Shown: positions 33,129 to 45,671 of the stretch, in pieces
Position numbering within the stretch: the first letter of the stretch is position 1
Layout of the letters: every line of letters starts with the position of its first letter
Source: Ariolimax columbianus
Taxonomy: Eukaryota > Mollusca > Gastropoda > Stylommatophora > Arionidae
Reading direction: 5' to 3'
Assembly: GCA_036924085.1 (NCBI GenBank)
Contig: JAVGWX010000004.1
Span: 9,253,916-9,317,915, forward strand
DNA length: 64,000 nucleotides
Notes under the pieces: generated by a model
The model's input: only the letters and a program-made list of their open reading frames with translations
What the model was told of the DNA's origin: nothing
Database searches by the model: none
Made by a program: the position numbers and the translations under genes

Positions 33129-34500
33129 AGCGAATAAGGTTCGGTTGTGTTGCCTGAAGAGGATATTGTTTATGTTTCGTTGTTGTTGACATCTATCTCT
33201 ATTTGACAGACATCATTATCTGTAATGTCATTAACGTTCTTCAACCATCCAATGTTTTGGACGTTTCCGTTAGATTCAACGATTTTGGTGCCGAAATAAA
33301 ATATATTTTGCTAATTCTTTGAAGTAGAAATTGTATTATACACTTACTTGAATACTAATTTTACACAATTTACACACATACTAAATTACATATTTTAATA
33401 TAAATAGTGTGTGTATGTATATATACATATTTTTGGCACGGCATACTTTATTTCCACGTAGTATTACAACATGCGTTTGTCAGATTCGACAAAAATAGAG
33501 ACAAATATCAATATTTCAGCTTGCTTGACTTTTCTTTGCTTATTGTTAGCATTTAATCTTGGCTTTCTGCCAACCCCTTCTCTCCTCTTCTTCCCAAATC
33601 ATTTACTTGGAAGACGGGCTGCCCAAACTGACAGCTTTTATAGAACATAATTTGGGTTAGCGAGGTACGGACAATAAAACATTAATATTAATGAGTAAGC
33701 GTAGGAAATGTGAATATTTATTTCGGGAGGGAATCTTGATCTGCCCGAGATGGAAACTGTCATGACATACACAGTCGTTTACCAGTGATTTCTTTCTATC
33801 GTTCTCTGTGGCTCAATTTGATGCAGCTTTTTTTTAAATCTCTAAAACTAAAATTAATAATCATCCAAAGAAGTGTCAGGTTGACCCCCAAAAATGGTGT
33901 CTCTCGAATACTGTAAAAACTATTATTTGCTAGCGAACAACAAAGTAAACTCCAAATGCTTGGTGTGCATTCACATAATGTATGTCCCACAAGGAATGTG
34001 AAAAGACATGATCCAAGTATGCATGAAGATGAATATCAGATTTATGAAGGACAGTCTCTAATGTATATCAGTTTTTACAACTACCTTCTTTTATTTTGTA
34101 GTTTGTTTTGTTTTTTTAACCACATAAGGGTGCCACTTTTTTAAAAATTGATGAGATCCATTTATAACTGTACAAGATTGTGTTTATTATTGCTTTTATA
34201 ATTTGTATATCATTCACCAGTCAAATGGCCACTTCTTTTTTCTGTATTCGAGTCGTCCACCCGACTGATCAAAACATATTCTCGAAAATAATGTACAAGG
34301 ACAAATCTACTTTAAAGGATTCAATATACAACAGACTGACTTGCAATGGAATAGTCGCGTGCTCTCCTGACAAAGAATATGTCGTCTAGGCTTAAATAAA
34401 CAATATGATAAGAAATAAACAAACACATCTGACATATACAAGTGTATGCTATTTTGATGAAAAAAATGTATAATAATTGCTTTAAGAGGAAACGGCTACA
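33129..34500. other. Intron 1 segment adjoining exon 1, no gene seen
   Basis: AT-rich unique sequence. Small frames at 33796-34389 have no recognised relatives. No transposon or tandem repeat was recognised. Regulatory sequence could be present but cannot be identified by reading alone. Confidence 0.45.
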
Positions 34501-34538
34501 AGTCTAGATGACGGTTAAACAAACATACATAATCTCAC

Positions 34539-35256
34539 CCACCAGGGACAGGAGGTTAGCTATGGTCGTTAGCTGAATCTGCTTGGATGATTCCAGCAAA
34601 GGAAGGCCAACTCCATCCTTGTTCAATCCCACAGCATCGCCACTATTCCCGGGAACAGCTAGAGTAGCATCAGGACGACTAGTGGAAGCTTCGCTGGCCT
34701 CCACAACGCTGCTGCTGCTATTGTTGTTGTTGTTGACTGGTCGCCGTGTGTTGTTGACGATAACATGCGAACACTTGCTGCACAGCCGCGAGCTCAGTTT
34801 CCGTCCATCATCTTGAAAGGCAGTCTCGTCGTTGGAGTCAGTATTGACGCACTGACAGGTCTGCTTGTAATGGGACTCCCAGACGGGGAAGACGTGCCTC
34901 GTTCCAAATTTGCCCTGTCTAGCCTCAATGTCTGCAGCTTCGGGGGTATCCACAGACAACGTGAGCATACTTCTTGTGGCTTTGTGTCCGAATATCTTGA
35001 CGCGCTCACAGCTGCTCTTATTTCGCTGTTTACCGAACAGGTCTTTGTTAGAGAATGTAGACTCCGCCGGTGAGCAATCTGAATTGGCTTCCCCATTCTC
35101 TGGATTATCTCCCTCGGCCACAGTAAAGGTGACGTTCTTTTTCGATGACTTGTTCCGGTTGCTTCTTGTTATCTTAGTCGGGCGACGTTGATGATACCGC
35201 AGCGCCTCCACACTGGAATCTTCTGGGTCATCCAAGTGACTCTGATGGCCACCCAT
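34539..35256 (-). CDS. ITPK: ITPK exon 1, start codon and N-terminal region (residues 1-239)
   Basis: The ATG at 35254-35256 has a strong context (A at -3, G at +4), and an in-frame TAA lies upstream with no earlier ATG between. The 239 full codons encode a polar, probably disordered region: M-G-G-H-Q-S at the start (N-myristoylation pattern MGxxxS), a basic cluster at residues 24-40, C-S-K-C (159-162), and N-N-N-N-N-S-S-S-S (175-183). The donor GTGAGA follows base 34539, and the extra G pairs with CT of exon 2 to make Ala240. ITPK N-termini vary between paralogues and set localisation, so no domain match is expected. Assignment to ITPK rests on strand, order and exact phase match, without transcript support. 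Confidence 0.75.
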
Positions 35257-35420
35257 GATGACAGCAACAACTGTAGTAGTTGCTCGTGACTGTCTACTCC
35301 CGTGCCCCTTTAAGGAGAGAAGTTAGTTAACTGGCTCACGGTCAGCATTATGTCTGAAGCACACTTGTCTCGGTTCACTACTTTGATCACGTAGCCCAAC
35401 GACAAGTAACGATATCTGCA
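35257..35420 (-). promoter_or_regulatory. 5' UTR and possible upstream splice acceptor of ITPK
   Basis: Upstream of the ATG the minus strand reads a pyrimidine tract TTCTCTCCTTAAAG near 35312, which could be an acceptor for a non-coding first exon. No TATA box is seen within 150 bp. The 70-bp array starts immediately beyond. Confidence 0.3.
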
Positions 35421-36193
35421 GTTGTGTCGTATAGCACAGTTTAATGAGGCTAACTAAGCAACTATGGACACAGCACCGACTTGAACATTAGTTGTGTCGT
35501 ATAACACAGTTTAATGAGGATAACTAAGCAACTATGGACACAGCACCGACTTGAACATTAGTTGTGTCGTATAACACAGTTTAATGAGGCTAACTAAGCA
35601 ACTAGGGACACAGCACCGACTTGAACATTAGTTGTGTCGTATAACACAGTTTAATGAGGATAACTAAGCAACTATGGACACAGCACCTACTTGAACATTA
35701 GTTGTGTCGTATAGCACAGTTTAATGAGGCTAACTAAGCAACTAGGGACACAGCACCGACTTGAACATCAGTTGTGTCGTATAGCACAGTTTAATGAGGC
35801 TAACTAAGCAACTATGGACACAGCACCGACTTGAACATTAGTTGTGTCGTATAACACAGTTTAAGGAGGATAACTAAGCAACTATGGACACAGCACCGAC
35901 TTGAACATTAGTTGTGTCGTATAGCACAGTTTAATGAGGCTAACTAAGCAACTAGGGACACAGCACCGACTTGAACATCAGTTGTGTCGTTTAGCACAGT
36001 TTAATGAGGCTAACTAAGCAACTATGGACACAGCACCGACTTGAACATTAGTTGTGTCGTATAGCACAGTTTAATGAGGCTAACTAAGCAACTATGGACA
36101 CAGCACCGACTTGAACATCAGTTGTGTCGTATAGCACATTTTAATGAGGCTAACTAAGCAACTATGGACACAGCACCGACTTGAACATCAGTT
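35421..36193. repeat. Minisatellite, 70-bp unit, 11 copies
   Basis: Units start 'gttgtgtcgtatagcacagt' at 35421, 35491 and every 70 bases to 36121, and include 'taactaagcaactatggaca'. Two variant sites (atagc/ataac; tatgg/taggg) alternate, suggesting dimer-level turnover. It lies about 165 bp upstream of the ITPK start codon. Confidence 0.96.
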
Positions 36194-37400
36194 ATAGACT
36201 GGCAGAAAACCTAATGATCAAGAAACTGTAGGTACAAGCACAGGGAGCTATCGAGATGGGTCATCACTGCATCATTATTCAGCCACAAACGTTGACAGAT
36301 ATTTCCTCACACGACAACAGCTTCATCCTTAGTAGAATGAGGTCAACAGTCACAAACAACCACAGCAACTTATTGCAGCGCTATTACTGACTACACAAAA
36401 ATGTACAGCAAGAAGATAATTGATATCAAACTGCAAGTTACAAATTCAAGATATCAATTTATGTTGTAAAATGTTCTTTTTCTCAAGTAAAGTTACTTAT
36501 TGTGGAAACAAACTGTACACTATTTATTATCGATTAATTAGCAAAGTGTGTTTGTTTTCATTTCATTGCTTAAATAATTATTTTCAGAAATTCAACAAGC
36601 GTGTCCCGAAGTGATTTGAGCCTATCTCAATAAACTGACTGATAAATGATGTCAGCTGATGACGTCACAAGTTAAGTGACATCTAATTGTAGGTTACAAA
36701 ATATCTTCCGAACACGTTGCGGACAGTATACGGGTTCACGAGATTTTCCTTCGACCAATCAAGAGCTTTAAAAACAATCGCGTGTTTCAGTTTGTTATAA
36801 CACATCACACAGAGTGTCTGCGTTCGAAAGTATAATAACTTTCACAGAGAACACTGTATGGAGATCATAACTGCTGACACATTTAGATTTCAGATAAAAT
36901 AGACCTGGTACTAGTAGCTGGTGTGTACGGGTTTCAACCCGACAGCAAAAAGACAAGAGGACCAATTGGTGAAAAAAAAACCTGGTTTGGTTCATTTAAT
37001 TAAAAACAATTTGGTTTTCATTTTTTTAAAAATTAATTGTACGAGGGCTGTGAAATCCACAAATAACTTATACAAGTTGTAACAAAAGTATTATTTGTAT
37101 AATTATTTGTAAATCAACTTTTCAAAGAATACAAAAACTTAATTTTCAGATAGTGCTAACTTTCAAATAGCGGGATTTACAAGATACAGACTCCACTGAC
37201 TCTAATATGTTGTTCTTGTTTCACCTGTAACATGCAACGTTTTCAGAAAGAAGAAAAGAATGAAAACCGATGCAAAAAACAAAACAAAACATTACACAAA
37301 ATTATATGAATAATTAAAAATTTTAAAAGTCAACAACACACATTTCAAAAGGTGAAAAGTAGGTTCCGGAAGGGACAGGAATGACCAGAAAAAGAGTTGA
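36194..37400. other. Region upstream of ITPK, no gene seen
   Basis: AT-rich unique sequence. A 64-codon frame at 36420-36614 is not credible. It may contain the ITPK promoter or a non-coding exon. Confidence 0.45.
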
Positions 37401-37404
37401 AATG

Positions 37405-38010
37405 ACGGAGGCTAGACATGGAACGAATGACGGAGGCTAGACATGGAACGAATGGCGGAGGCTAGACATGGAACGAATGACGGAGGCTAGACATGGAACG
37501 AATGGCGGAGGCTAGACATGGAACGAATGGCGGAGGCTAGACATGGAACGAATGACGGAGGCTAGACATGGAACGAATGACGGAGGCTAGACATGGAACG
37601 AATGACGGAGGCTAGACATGGAACGAATTACGGAGGCTAGACATGGAACGAATGACGAAGGCTAGACATGGAACGAATGACGGAGGCTAGACATGGAACG
37701 AATGGCGGAGGCTAGACATGGAACGAATGACGGAGGCTAGACACGGAACGAATGACGGAGGCTAGACATGGAACGAATGACATAGGCTAGACATGGAACG
37801 AATGGCGGAGGCTAGACATGGAACGAATGGCGGAGGCTAGACATGGAACGAATGACGGAGGCTAGACATGGAACGAATGACAGAGGCTAGACATGGAACG
37901 AATGACGGAGGCTAGACATGGAACGAATGACGGAGGCTAGACATGGAACGAATGACGGAGGCTAGACATGGAACGAATGACGGAGGCTAGACATGGAACG
38001 AATGGCGGAC
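37405..38010. repeat. Minisatellite, 25-bp unit, about 24 copies
   Basis: The unit 'gacggaggctagacatggaa' plus 'cgaat' repeats with single-base variants ('gcgg', 'acag', 'acat', 'ttac'). Confidence 0.96.
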
Positions 38011-38139
38011 TGGCCACGGCAGCAATTGAAACACCTCGCCAGATAGTTCATACAGACACAGACATCCATACAATGGTGGATTAGTCATAATATAACATGA
38101 ATGGCTGTGTTTAAAGTCGAAAGGGCAGTGCGTTCCTCC

Positions 38140-38592
38140 AAGAGAAAAGTTGTTTGCGAATGCCCACAATGAGTAGGTTACTCTTTTGTGCGCACTGAAA
38201 AAGGACGTTAGGTGGTGGGTTGCAGTAGTTTACCTCACATCCCGAGCGTGCTGATGAAGGTGGATCAGGGTCCTCCAGGCGGTTGTGCTATGCCTGGCTT
38301 CATCTGCGTCGTGTCACTAACTACTACGGGATCACGTCGATCACTCACCTCGTTAGCCAGGCTGCCATGAAAACAGCTCGTTTCCAGGCTAGTATATTTT
38401 GCCTGACCCTGACTAACATGTCTGATTAGTATATTTTGCCTGACCCTGACTAACATGTCTGATCAGTACATTTTGCCTGACCCTGACTAACATGTCTGAT
38501 CAGTATATTTTGCTTGACCCTGACTAATATGTCTGATCAGTATATTTTGCATGACCCTGACTAACATGTCTGATCAGTATATTTTGCATGAC
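38140..38592 (-). mobile_element. Dispersed element carrying a 37-bp satellite, copy B
   Basis: This is the reverse complement of the right part of copy A. The arm at 38140-38387 contains 'gctatgcctggcttcatctg' and 'gcgtgctgatgaaggtgga', and the 37-bp array at 38388-38592 has about 5.5 units of 'ttgcctgaccctgactaaca'. The order, arm then satellite, is the same when read on the minus strand. The two arms are diverged by many point changes, so the copies are old, yet both keep the array. Confidence 0.75.
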
Positions 38593-39424
38593 TAGACAGT
38601 CTTCCTCGCCCACATAGAAAGCTAAACGCACAAGAAGAAGAAGAAGAACATCATGGATGGAGTAGGAAGACGGGAGGTGAGAGCTCATACAGCAGTCCCA
38701 GGAGATAACTGGACAGTCCAATGTGGCATGAACGCTGAAGACCGGAAAGGCAGTATGAGAGGATTATCCATCCCCCCCCCCCAATTCACCAAGTGTTAAT
38801 ATACGTATAGCGGAATAACAGTGTTATCACGCATAATGCTTAATCAGTAGAATTGAAGAGGAGCCCTTTAGAGAACTTGTTTGTGGGAGAGAATTTGTTT
38901 GTCAGAGAGAATATGTATGTGTGAGCGTGCGTGTGAGAAAGAAAGAGAGAGAGATAGACACAGAGCGAGAGAGATTTTTTGGGAATACTATAGGCGGCCA
39001 TTCGAGTCAAACAACAAACACAAACTGTGAAGATAGAACATCTCACAACCAAACACAAACCTTAAAAATAGAACATCTCACAACCAAACACAAACTTTGG
39101 AAATAGAACATCTCAATCCAAAACAACATATATGGCATCCTATTTTTGTATTAATATTTAAAATAAATAAACATATCCAGGTTCAGAGTTCCTGCTAAAA
39201 GTTGACAAGAGAAAAGGTTTTTATTTGAATCTCCTAGAATAGGAGTTTGATATAATCGTATTGTCAAATTAAATTTAAAGAAATGATTGCAGTAATACCG
39301 GGTACCAATATTCAGCAGTGACTAAAGATAAGATCAAATTCAGCTGTAAGAGAAGTAATGGCGAGCACCGACGTGTCGATCGAAGGGCTTCTTTATCTAG
39401 CACTGAACAAATGAAAACAGCACA
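38593..39424. other. Intergenic, with a small 33-bp tandem repeat
   Basis: A short GAA run is at 38633-38648. At 39005-39118 a 33-bp unit ('aacatctcacaaccaaacac') repeats three times. No gene was recognised. Confidence 0.6.
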
Positions 39425-39835
39425 CAAGTAACAAGTCAGTACAGACGTAACAAGTCAGTACACAAGTAACAAGTCAGTAAAGACGTAACAAGTCAACACA
39501 CAAGTAACAAGTCAGCACACAAGTAACAAGTCAACACACAAGTAACAAGTCAGCACACAAGTAACAAGTCAGCACACAAGTAACAAGTCAGCACACAAGT
39601 AACAAGTCAGCATACAAGTAACAAGTCAGCACACAAAAAACAAGTCAGCAAACAAGTAACAAGTCAGCACACAAGTAACAAGTCAGTACAGACGTAACAA
39701 GTCAGCACACTAGTAACAAGTCAGTACATAAGTAATAAGTCAGTACAGAAGTAACTAGTCAGTACAGAAGTAACTAGTCAGGAAACAAAAACAAGTCAGT
39801 ACAGAAGTAACAAGTCAGTAGAGAAAAAGTCTCAT
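39425..39835. repeat. Minisatellite, 19-bp unit, about 21 copies
   Basis: The unit 'acaagtaacaagtcagcac' repeats with some 19/20-base variants such as 'agacgtaacaagtcagtac'. Confidence 0.95.
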
Positions 39836-40607
39836 CCACTAATAGAAAAGAACACATGAAGATGTAACAAAACTTGACTCGCCAAGGTGGGGATGAAAGA
39901 CGAGGAAGAAGAAAACAAAAATGGAAAATGACGAAGATAAGAATTAAGAAAAAAGAAGCAGGACACAAAAGGTGATCGGGTAAAATGACCAAAAAAAGGA
40001 GCAATAACAAAGAAAAACAATTAATATCTGAAGAAGAAAGAAGAAAAATGAATAAGTGTAAACGACCATAAACAGCAGTGGAAAGAACAACAAATCTTGC
40101 ATGGAATGTAAATGTCTTGAGAATTGAGAAATATATTAATGGCTAAAGTACACAGCACACATTCTGAAGAATGTATTCCAGCTTAAAACCTCTTCCAAGA
40201 GCACACCACGAACTTACTAACAAATACATCATGTCTACAGGACAACTGAATTACTGCCTTGCTTTTTAGTTCCCTAACTTGCCAACCAGCCAAGCGTACA
40301 CGAGAGATAACCGACACAGTTTGCTCGCGAACTTACCAGAAACCAAATGTCAGATCGAACATTCGTGACTTCTCATTGTTTGCACATTTGCTGTAGTGAT
40401 TCACACGACTGGTGTGGCACCAAGTATACCTAGACTTAATGACCATCCATCCATTCATACATGCATGCATATTATATATATATATCTATATATAGATAAA
40501 GAGAAAGAGAGAGAAAGGGGGTGGGGAGAGGGGGCAGAGAGAAAGAGAGATGTCTGTTAAACTATCGCGATGAACGGATGAAAAATAGAAACCACAAAAA
40601 ACACAAC
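39836..40607. other. Intergenic, no gene seen
   Basis: A-rich on the plus strand, with a TA/ATC microsatellite at about 40470-40500 and a GA-rich stretch to 40550. Nothing coding was recognised. Confidence 0.5.
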
Positions 40608-40868
40608 AAAACAATTTTTTGTTTGTTTTTGCGTTCGCCTTATTTCTCTATTCCCCAAGGCGGGTGTGCGTTGCACTGTGGTTTTTATTTTGCGACTGTC
40701 GGCCCAGTGCATCCGACTTCAGCATGCATTTTATGTAAGGGTCATCTTGCTCCTGCATTTTCTAAGGGTTTGCTTCCCCGGGGTAACGGCCGGTGCTGTG
40801 ATAGGGATCGAACCCAGCACCTTTGGGTTGTGAGCCGTACCACTTAACCACTAGGCCACGCCGTCCCC
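40608..40868 (-). mobile_element. tRNA-derived SINE, copy 2
   Basis: Closely related to 28218-28446. The minus strand starts GGGGACGGCGTGGCCTAGTG at 40868, with the A-box at 40843-40858 and the B-box GGTTCGATCCC at 40804-40814 (a perfect B-box here). The tail region is T-rich on the plus strand at 40610-40630. It is about 30 bp longer than copy 1 because of an internal segment near 40645-40675. Confidence 0.87.
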
Positions 40869-40930
40869 TCAATAACAAAATGAATCAATAACTAGCGGGT
40901 CAGTATATGAATGGATGAGGATATAAAGAT

Positions 40931-41106
40931 CAGACCTTCAGTACTAACAGATAGCCTTGTCACATAGACATCAGACCTTCATCACTAACATATAGCCTTG
41001 CCACATAGACATCAGACCTTCAGCACTAACATATAGCCTTGCCACATAGACATCAGACCTTCAGCACTAACATATAGTCTTGTCACATAGCCATCACCAA
41101 CAGACC
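40931..41106. repeat. Minisatellite, 41-bp unit, about 4 copies
   Basis: Units start 'cagaccttcagcactaacat' at 40931, 40972 and so on. The last unit is interrupted by the MITE candidate that follows. Confidence 0.9.
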
Positions 41107-41357
41107 TTCAATATAGTGAGCGTTCAGAAATACGTGCTGATCTTCAAAATAACATATCTCAGCAATTATGAGAAATGAGTTATGAAAAAAATCGATTTTT
41201 TTAAAGTTATTGTAAGATCGAAATAATGTCACGTATTTTTCGGTCATGTGAAGTAATTAGGATGTATTTGAGCTTAATTTGAGTATTTAACAAATGTTAG
41301 GTCTTCGCTGGATCGATTTGTAGAAAAATGGTAAACGCTCACTACTACTGTATTGAA
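41107..41357. mobile_element. MITE candidate with inverted termini
   Basis: The left end TTCAATATAGTGAGCGTT is the inverted complement of the right end AACGCTCACTA...TATTGAA, apart from about six extra bases in the right copy. The interior is AT-rich with no open frame. The size (251 bp) and non-coding nature fit a MITE, perhaps Tc1/mariner-like because TA bases border the termini. No clean target duplication was seen. Confidence 0.4.
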
Positions 41358-41645
41358 CATTATCGAGATGCGACACACATTTAGAGTACTACGTCATAAA
41401 TCGTTTTCTATTTCTAAAGGCGTAACAGAGATATGTAGTGCCTTTATATTTTTAATGGAGTTGAAAGTGAAATTCGTAACTCCAGAAAAGCAATAAAATT
41501 GTATAAATATTTCTCATTGAGGCTGTATCACCGTATTTCTCATACATAGATCATATCAAAGCATGCCCGGAGTACTAGCGACAGATCATTCTAGACACTA
41601 GAACATGACCGTCTTTCTACAAATTTCACATGAGACCGAGGAAAC

Positions 41646-43084
41646 TTCTTCTTCTTCTTACGCAGTCAGACAGTAACCATTATTTTTTCGAAAAAAGCAT
41701 CCGTCATCATGAGACTGTCGATACTGCCATAGAGCTTGTCTAGTGTTGCCACTGGTGATGGCCACATCTGCTCTCTCTGATCCTCGTATGTCGGGCAGTT
41801 TTGCAGCAAATGCTCAGCGGTCATTTTCCCGGTACCACACGGGCATTCGTCGGTGCCACCTATCTTCAATTTGTTGAATAGGTGATACCTCAGTCTATTG
41901 TGGCCAGTGCGAAGTCTGAAGACCACGACCTGCTCTCTTCTGTTCAACTGGTAATAGGCATCGTTTTTGGTGTAGCCTCTGCCTCCGCTCTGAAATTGCT
42001 TGTGTATTTTCCAGTAGCGAATGATAGTGTTATTTTTCTGCCATTTGGTAGGTTCAGAAATGCTCCTGCCCCTCCGTTCTGTGTTGTATTTGTTACGGAA
42101 CCGTCGGTGTATGCATGGGTCCTGTCCATGCTTGGATAGTTTTCCGTTATGTAACTCAGGGTAGTATATCTTCTTTCTTTTTCAGACTGGCAGTTTTTGT
42201 TTCCAATACCTGGTATATTTTCTACCACCTCTGGAAATATATGCTGCCTCCAGGTAGGTTTTCGTACAGTAGGGATGGGCTTTGGTGTTAGTGCGGTCAT
42301 GGGGTTTTCGTGCATCTTTGCTTTGGCTATTTCTGCAAAGTTTCTTCGCTTTAGTTTCCCATTTCCGAAATTGTTTAGTCTCTGGTGCATTGGATGGTCA
42401 GTCAGTCTTCTGAGTTTCTCTGATTGGAGCTGGGCTCTGCAGTCTCTTCTGTCGGTCATGGATTGCAGTTTTGTAATCTTTTCAAGTTCTACAATTGGCG
42501 TTGACTTCATGCCTCCTGTTATAACTCTCATGGCTTGGTTTTGGAATTTGCAAATTTTATCGAAGTTCGCCTTTGCTGCTGTTGTCCATGCCGCAATGGC
42601 ATACTCGAGAACTGGTCTCACTCTTCCAGTGTACAGTTTCTTTAGTATACTTTCGTCTGCTCCCCAGCTTGTGCCAGCAAGTTTCCTCATGATTGCCATT
42701 CTTTCTCTGGCTCTCATTCGGTTTCTCTCGATCTGACTTTTCCATGTCATGCGCCGATCAAATGTGACTCCCAGGTAGTTTGGGTTGTCGTTTGGCTGCA
42801 GGTATTTGCCGTTTAGACTTAATTTGGTGTTTTGGGGTTTGATTGATAGCGAGAATATTGTACATGTCGTTTTGTCCTCGTTTATTTTGACCAGCCATGA
42901 GTTCGCCCACTCTTCCAGCGATGTTACGGCCTGCTGCATCCGATTTCTTGCTATGGTGAGATTCTTTTCAGAGGTCCACATAGCCCGATCGTCTGCAAAC
43001 ATTGAGCTATGGACTCTTCTTGGTATATTCTCTGTAATGTCATTTATATACACCAGGAATAGTGTGGGTGACAGTACTCCCCCA
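41646..43084 (-). mobile_element. RNase H LINE copy 1, 5'-truncated, with internal deletion
   Basis: The minus strand reads V-L-S-P-T-L-F-L-V-Y-I-N-D-I (reverse transcriptase, about 43070), S-S-M-F-A-D-D-R-A-M-W (active site, about 42990), Y-L-G-V-T-F-D-R-R-M-T-W (about 42770), R-P-V-L-E-Y-A-I-A-A-W, and then the RNase H start H-A-Y-T-D-G-S-V-T-N (about 42110). The RNase H middle is deleted at about 41990, after which a C-terminal region with C-P-C-G-T-G and E-H-L-L-Q-N-C-P-T-Y resumes. Flanks GAGGAAAC (41638-41645 and 43085-43092) form an 8-bp target duplication. The 3' tail is (GAA)n. It resembles I/Nimb/jockey-group LINEs. Confidence 0.88.
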
Positions 43085-43092
43085 GAGGAAAC

Positions 43093-43920
43093 AAATTAAA
43101 GTTAATAGCTTTGACAAAGAAGTTATTTAACGAGATATTTATAGAATGTTGAATTGTAAATAAGCATCGACATTAAGGAAATTGAACATTTCGCGGAGAA
43201 GGAACGATGACTAACAACGACGTTAATTTCTACCAAACTACATTATGGAAAACTGTTAGAGAGGTTGGCTTCACATTCCATAACCTTATAGACGGTAGAA
43301 ATAGCATTTGTGGAATCACGATGTGTATATAGATGAAACAATGCACACCTTCCTAATGGAAAGGAATGGTAATCTGAAAATGGAACCATAAAGAGAAATA
43401 TGGAAGGTAGTAATGGGCAGCGACCTATAACGACCAATGCAGGTAGCAGACGTAATGAAGTGTTGAAGAATAGTGACCCCATGTTTGTTTGAATATCTAC
43501 CGACAACCAGGATTATCATTCAGAGATGAATGGCCACATATTTAGAGTGGATGGATACAATAATGCATCCGTCATTAGATAGACACCCCCCGGTATTAGA
43601 CACTACTTACTATTATAATGCAGTGGAACTGGAAGACAAGGACCAACATGAGCAAGTACTGCGGACGAGATTAAACAAAGGAACACATTCAATTTACGGA
43701 CACGCACCTCAAATCTGACTTGTTGTCACTTGTAAAGAACATACACACGACGAAGACGTTTCAGATTTAGGCATACAGAAGCATGGTTTTAGGAGCTTGA
43801 TTACCACGAAACAATTTACACTTAAAACCTTTAGAATTCATTTGTGCACGAAAGAAAGGACAGGTGGCAAGTGACAACTTCAAACTATCAGATGTAAAGA
43901 ATATTGCATATGCTGCCGTC
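43093..43920. other. Intergenic, no gene seen
   Basis: Unique-looking. Short frames on both strands have no recognised relatives. Confidence 0.5.
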
Positions 43921-44570
43921 TCATGAAAGAAGAAGTCTCAGACATTGACAAACAATTCTGGATTACACGCGAGGACCATGTCATGAAAGAAGAAGTCTCA
44001 GACATTGACAAACAATTCTGGATTACACGTGAGGACCATGTCATGAAAGAAGAAGTCTCAGACATTGACAAACAATTCTGGATTACACGTGAGGACCATG
44101 TCATGAAAGAAGAAGTCTCAGACATTGACAAACAATTCTGGATTACACGTGAGGACCATGTCATGAAAGAAGAAGTCTCGGACATTGACAAACAATTCTG
44201 GATTTCACGTTAGGACCATGTCATGAAAGAAGAAGTCTCAGACATTGACAAACAATTCTGGATTACACGTGATGACCATGTTATGACAGGGGACGTCTCA
44301 GACATTGACAAACAATTCTGGATTTCACGTGATGACCATAGAAGTCTCAGACATTGACAAACAATTCTGGATTACACGTGATGACCATGTTATGACAGGG
44401 GACGTCTCATACATTGACAAACAATTCTGGATTACACGTGATGACCATGTTATGACAGGGGACGTCTCAGACATTGACAAACAATTCTGGATTTCACGTG
44501 ATGACCATAGAAGTCTCAGACATTGACAAACAATTCTGGATTACACGTGAGGACCATGTTATGACAGGGG
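43921..44570. repeat. Minisatellite, 60-bp unit with shortened variants, about 11 copies
   Basis: The unit contains 'tcatgaaagaagaagtctca' and 'gacattgacaaacaattctg'. Five near-perfect 60-base units are followed by variants with 'tatgacaggggacgtctca' and two short units of about 41 bases. An open plus-strand frame reflects the multiple-of-three period. Confidence 0.95.
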
Positions 44571-45555
44571 AAGATGGTTATTGGCAGAAATATGGTTTGC
44601 GATTCATTTAGGCTACAACAATCATCATGTTTTAGCCCCCGATTCTGAATGAGGTGAATACATTCTTTGTAGATATGTATATTTAGGGCAACACTAGCAT
44701 TAATCAATAGCTTGGAACATTTATAAAAACAAATAATTTACTCAAAACCCTATAATCAATGAAAATACGCCGGCGGCTCTTAATGTGCTACCAATGAACG
44801 GAAGTACTGTCAGATGTGGCGGGTGGGTATATGTGTGTGTGTGTGTGTGTGAAGGATAACTATGGACCTAGTGACAATAACAACGAAAACATATGTTTTG
44901 TTAAAAGCGTGCAGTCTACGTAATATGTATGTATTACACATTGCCGCCGTCATGAAAATAGTGGCACGTACAACCATTCAAGTTGACAGGTTCATGATTT
45001 ATTCAGGTGCATTCCAACAGCACGTTATTTCTGACGCGCTAGAAGGTGTCTCCGTCGTATAGGCAAATAATGAACTGTGAATTGTGGATGAGAGTTAATC
45101 CACAACCAATACAGCAGAATATGACAGTGAGAGAGCGTTGAAATGGATAGGATATACTGAGCAACACAATATTACAATTTAACCAGCAATGAGTTGTATT
45201 AGAACCTACAGCGGAAAAGAAGAGTGGGGACACCGAGGAGCACCTATGTGCAAAATTGAAAAAAAAACTGCCTTAGGACGCCATTGTTACTGCTGGGGTA
45301 CTCGTGGGGTTTTAAAGGCATATAACAGTAGACTAGAAAATTCTATGTTTACGTGAAATCTACTTGAGCAACTGAATTTAGTATCAACTAGCAAATTATC
45401 GCTCGATAACATCTCTCTGTCTAGAAACACATGAGTCAATGTATGTCTCGTGCCATCAGCAAAAGGGAACGTTAGAAGTCAGACCATTGGGGACTAGCGA
45501 CAGACCATTTGGGAAAAAACCATAATAGGAGACACCATTGGAAATATGACTAAAT
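44571..45555. other. Intergenic, no gene seen
   Basis: Contains a (GT)n run at about 44831-44851. Nothing else was recognised. Confidence 0.5.
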
Positions 45556-45671
45556 GCAAGACAGAACATTTGGAATATGGCTGTATGAGAGACAGATCAT
45601 TTGGAATATGACTGAATGTGAGACAGATCATTGGGAATATGACTGAATGTGAGACAGATCACTGGGAATAT
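45556..45671. repeat. 31-bp minisatellite, left part
   Basis: The unit 'gaatatgactgaatgtgaga' plus 'cagatcattgg' repeats about four times. The array resumes at 48493-48662, so LTR2 (45672-48492) was inserted into it. Confidence 0.88.
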
